This document shows positions 6,337 through 6,389 of a DNA stretch of 6,389 nt, piece by piece. The translations under genes and the position numbers were made by a program. The stretch is from an uncultured Lachnospiraceae bacterium. GTDB taxonomy: Bacteria; Bacillota; Clostridia; Lachnospirales; Lachnospiraceae. The notes under the pieces were generated by a model. It searched no databases, was not told the DNA's origin, and saw only the letters and a program-made list of their open reading frames with translations. Positions within the stretch are counted from its first letter, which is position 1, and every line of letters starts with the position of its first letter. Location of the stretch: NCBI GenBank assembly GCA_902797565.1, contig CADBTO010000274.1, forward strand, positions 1 to 6,389, written 5' to 3'.

Positions 6337-6370
6337 TGGATATCGGGAGATTATGAAAAGCCGATATTCA
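6337..6370 (-). terminator. possible minus-strand terminator for a convergent gene
   Basis: TGGATATCGG (6337-6346) pairs with CCGATATTCA (6361-6370), ten pairs with one G-U and a 14-base loop. Read on the minus strand, the stem is followed by five T, as in a rho-independent terminator. The stem is AT-rich and the loop long, so this is weak. On the plus strand there is no T tract. Otherwise 6279-6389 is an AT-rich tail with no gene I can support. Confidence 0.35.
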
Positions 6371-6389
6371 GCATGAAAAATGAAGAACG

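Noticed and set aside
1..6389. tRNA, rRNA, CRISPR arrays, insertion-sequence ends or att duplications
   Set aside because: I looked for cloverleaf ends, regularly spaced repeats, transposase motifs and flanking direct repeats and saw none.

Overview
The window looks like chromosome of a Firmicute, most likely a gut Clostridium-relative of the Lachnospiraceae type. The reasons are moderate GC by eye, strong GGGAGG-type Shine-Dalgarno sites, frequent TTG starts, sigma-A promoters with a TTGACA -35 box, and an AAA-ATPase-like/PD-(D/E)XK gene of a family that is multiplied in these genomes. The taxonomic call is inference from style, not from a marker gene. All real genes read rightward.

Layout. 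Bases 1-192 carry no gene I can support. They hold a microsatellite, a long inverted repeat and two tandem intrinsic terminators, which probably close a gene to the left. A promoter at 195-223 then starts an operon. Its first gene (260-2044, 594 aa) encodes a soluble protein with a polar N-terminal tail and a central His...Cys domain resembling a circularly permuted papain-like (LRAT/NlpC-type) fold. This fold occurs in cargo-like proteins of extracellular contractile injection system (eCIS) loci. A 355-residue unrecognised C-terminal region follows. Fifteen bases later comes the second gene (2060-4165, 701 aa), a two-module AAA+ ATPase closely resembling the Afp15/Pvc15 ATPase of eCIS. It has a degenerate first P-loop and a fully canonical second one.

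Directly after the ATPase lies a broken remnant (4158-4470, two frames) that looks like pieces of a condensation/chloramphenicol-acetyltransferase-fold protein. A hairpin and a strong intrinsic terminator (4537-4574) close the unit. A second promoter (4618-4646), with the same -35 and -10 hexamers and the same 17-base spacing as the first, drives a monocistronic gene (4719-6278, 519 aa). That gene encodes an AAA-ATPase-like protein with a C-terminal PD-(D/E)XK nuclease-like domain. The last 110 bases hold a hairpin that could terminate a convergent gene beyond the right edge.

The main interest is the two-gene unit. An eCIS-class ATPase is translated together with a putative cysteine-hydrolase or cargo protein from its own promoter, and no sheath, tube, baseplate or spike gene is visible. 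It may be the effector/ATPase end of an eCIS locus cut by the window, or a stand-alone ATPase-plus-hydrolase system. The sequence alone cannot decide between these.
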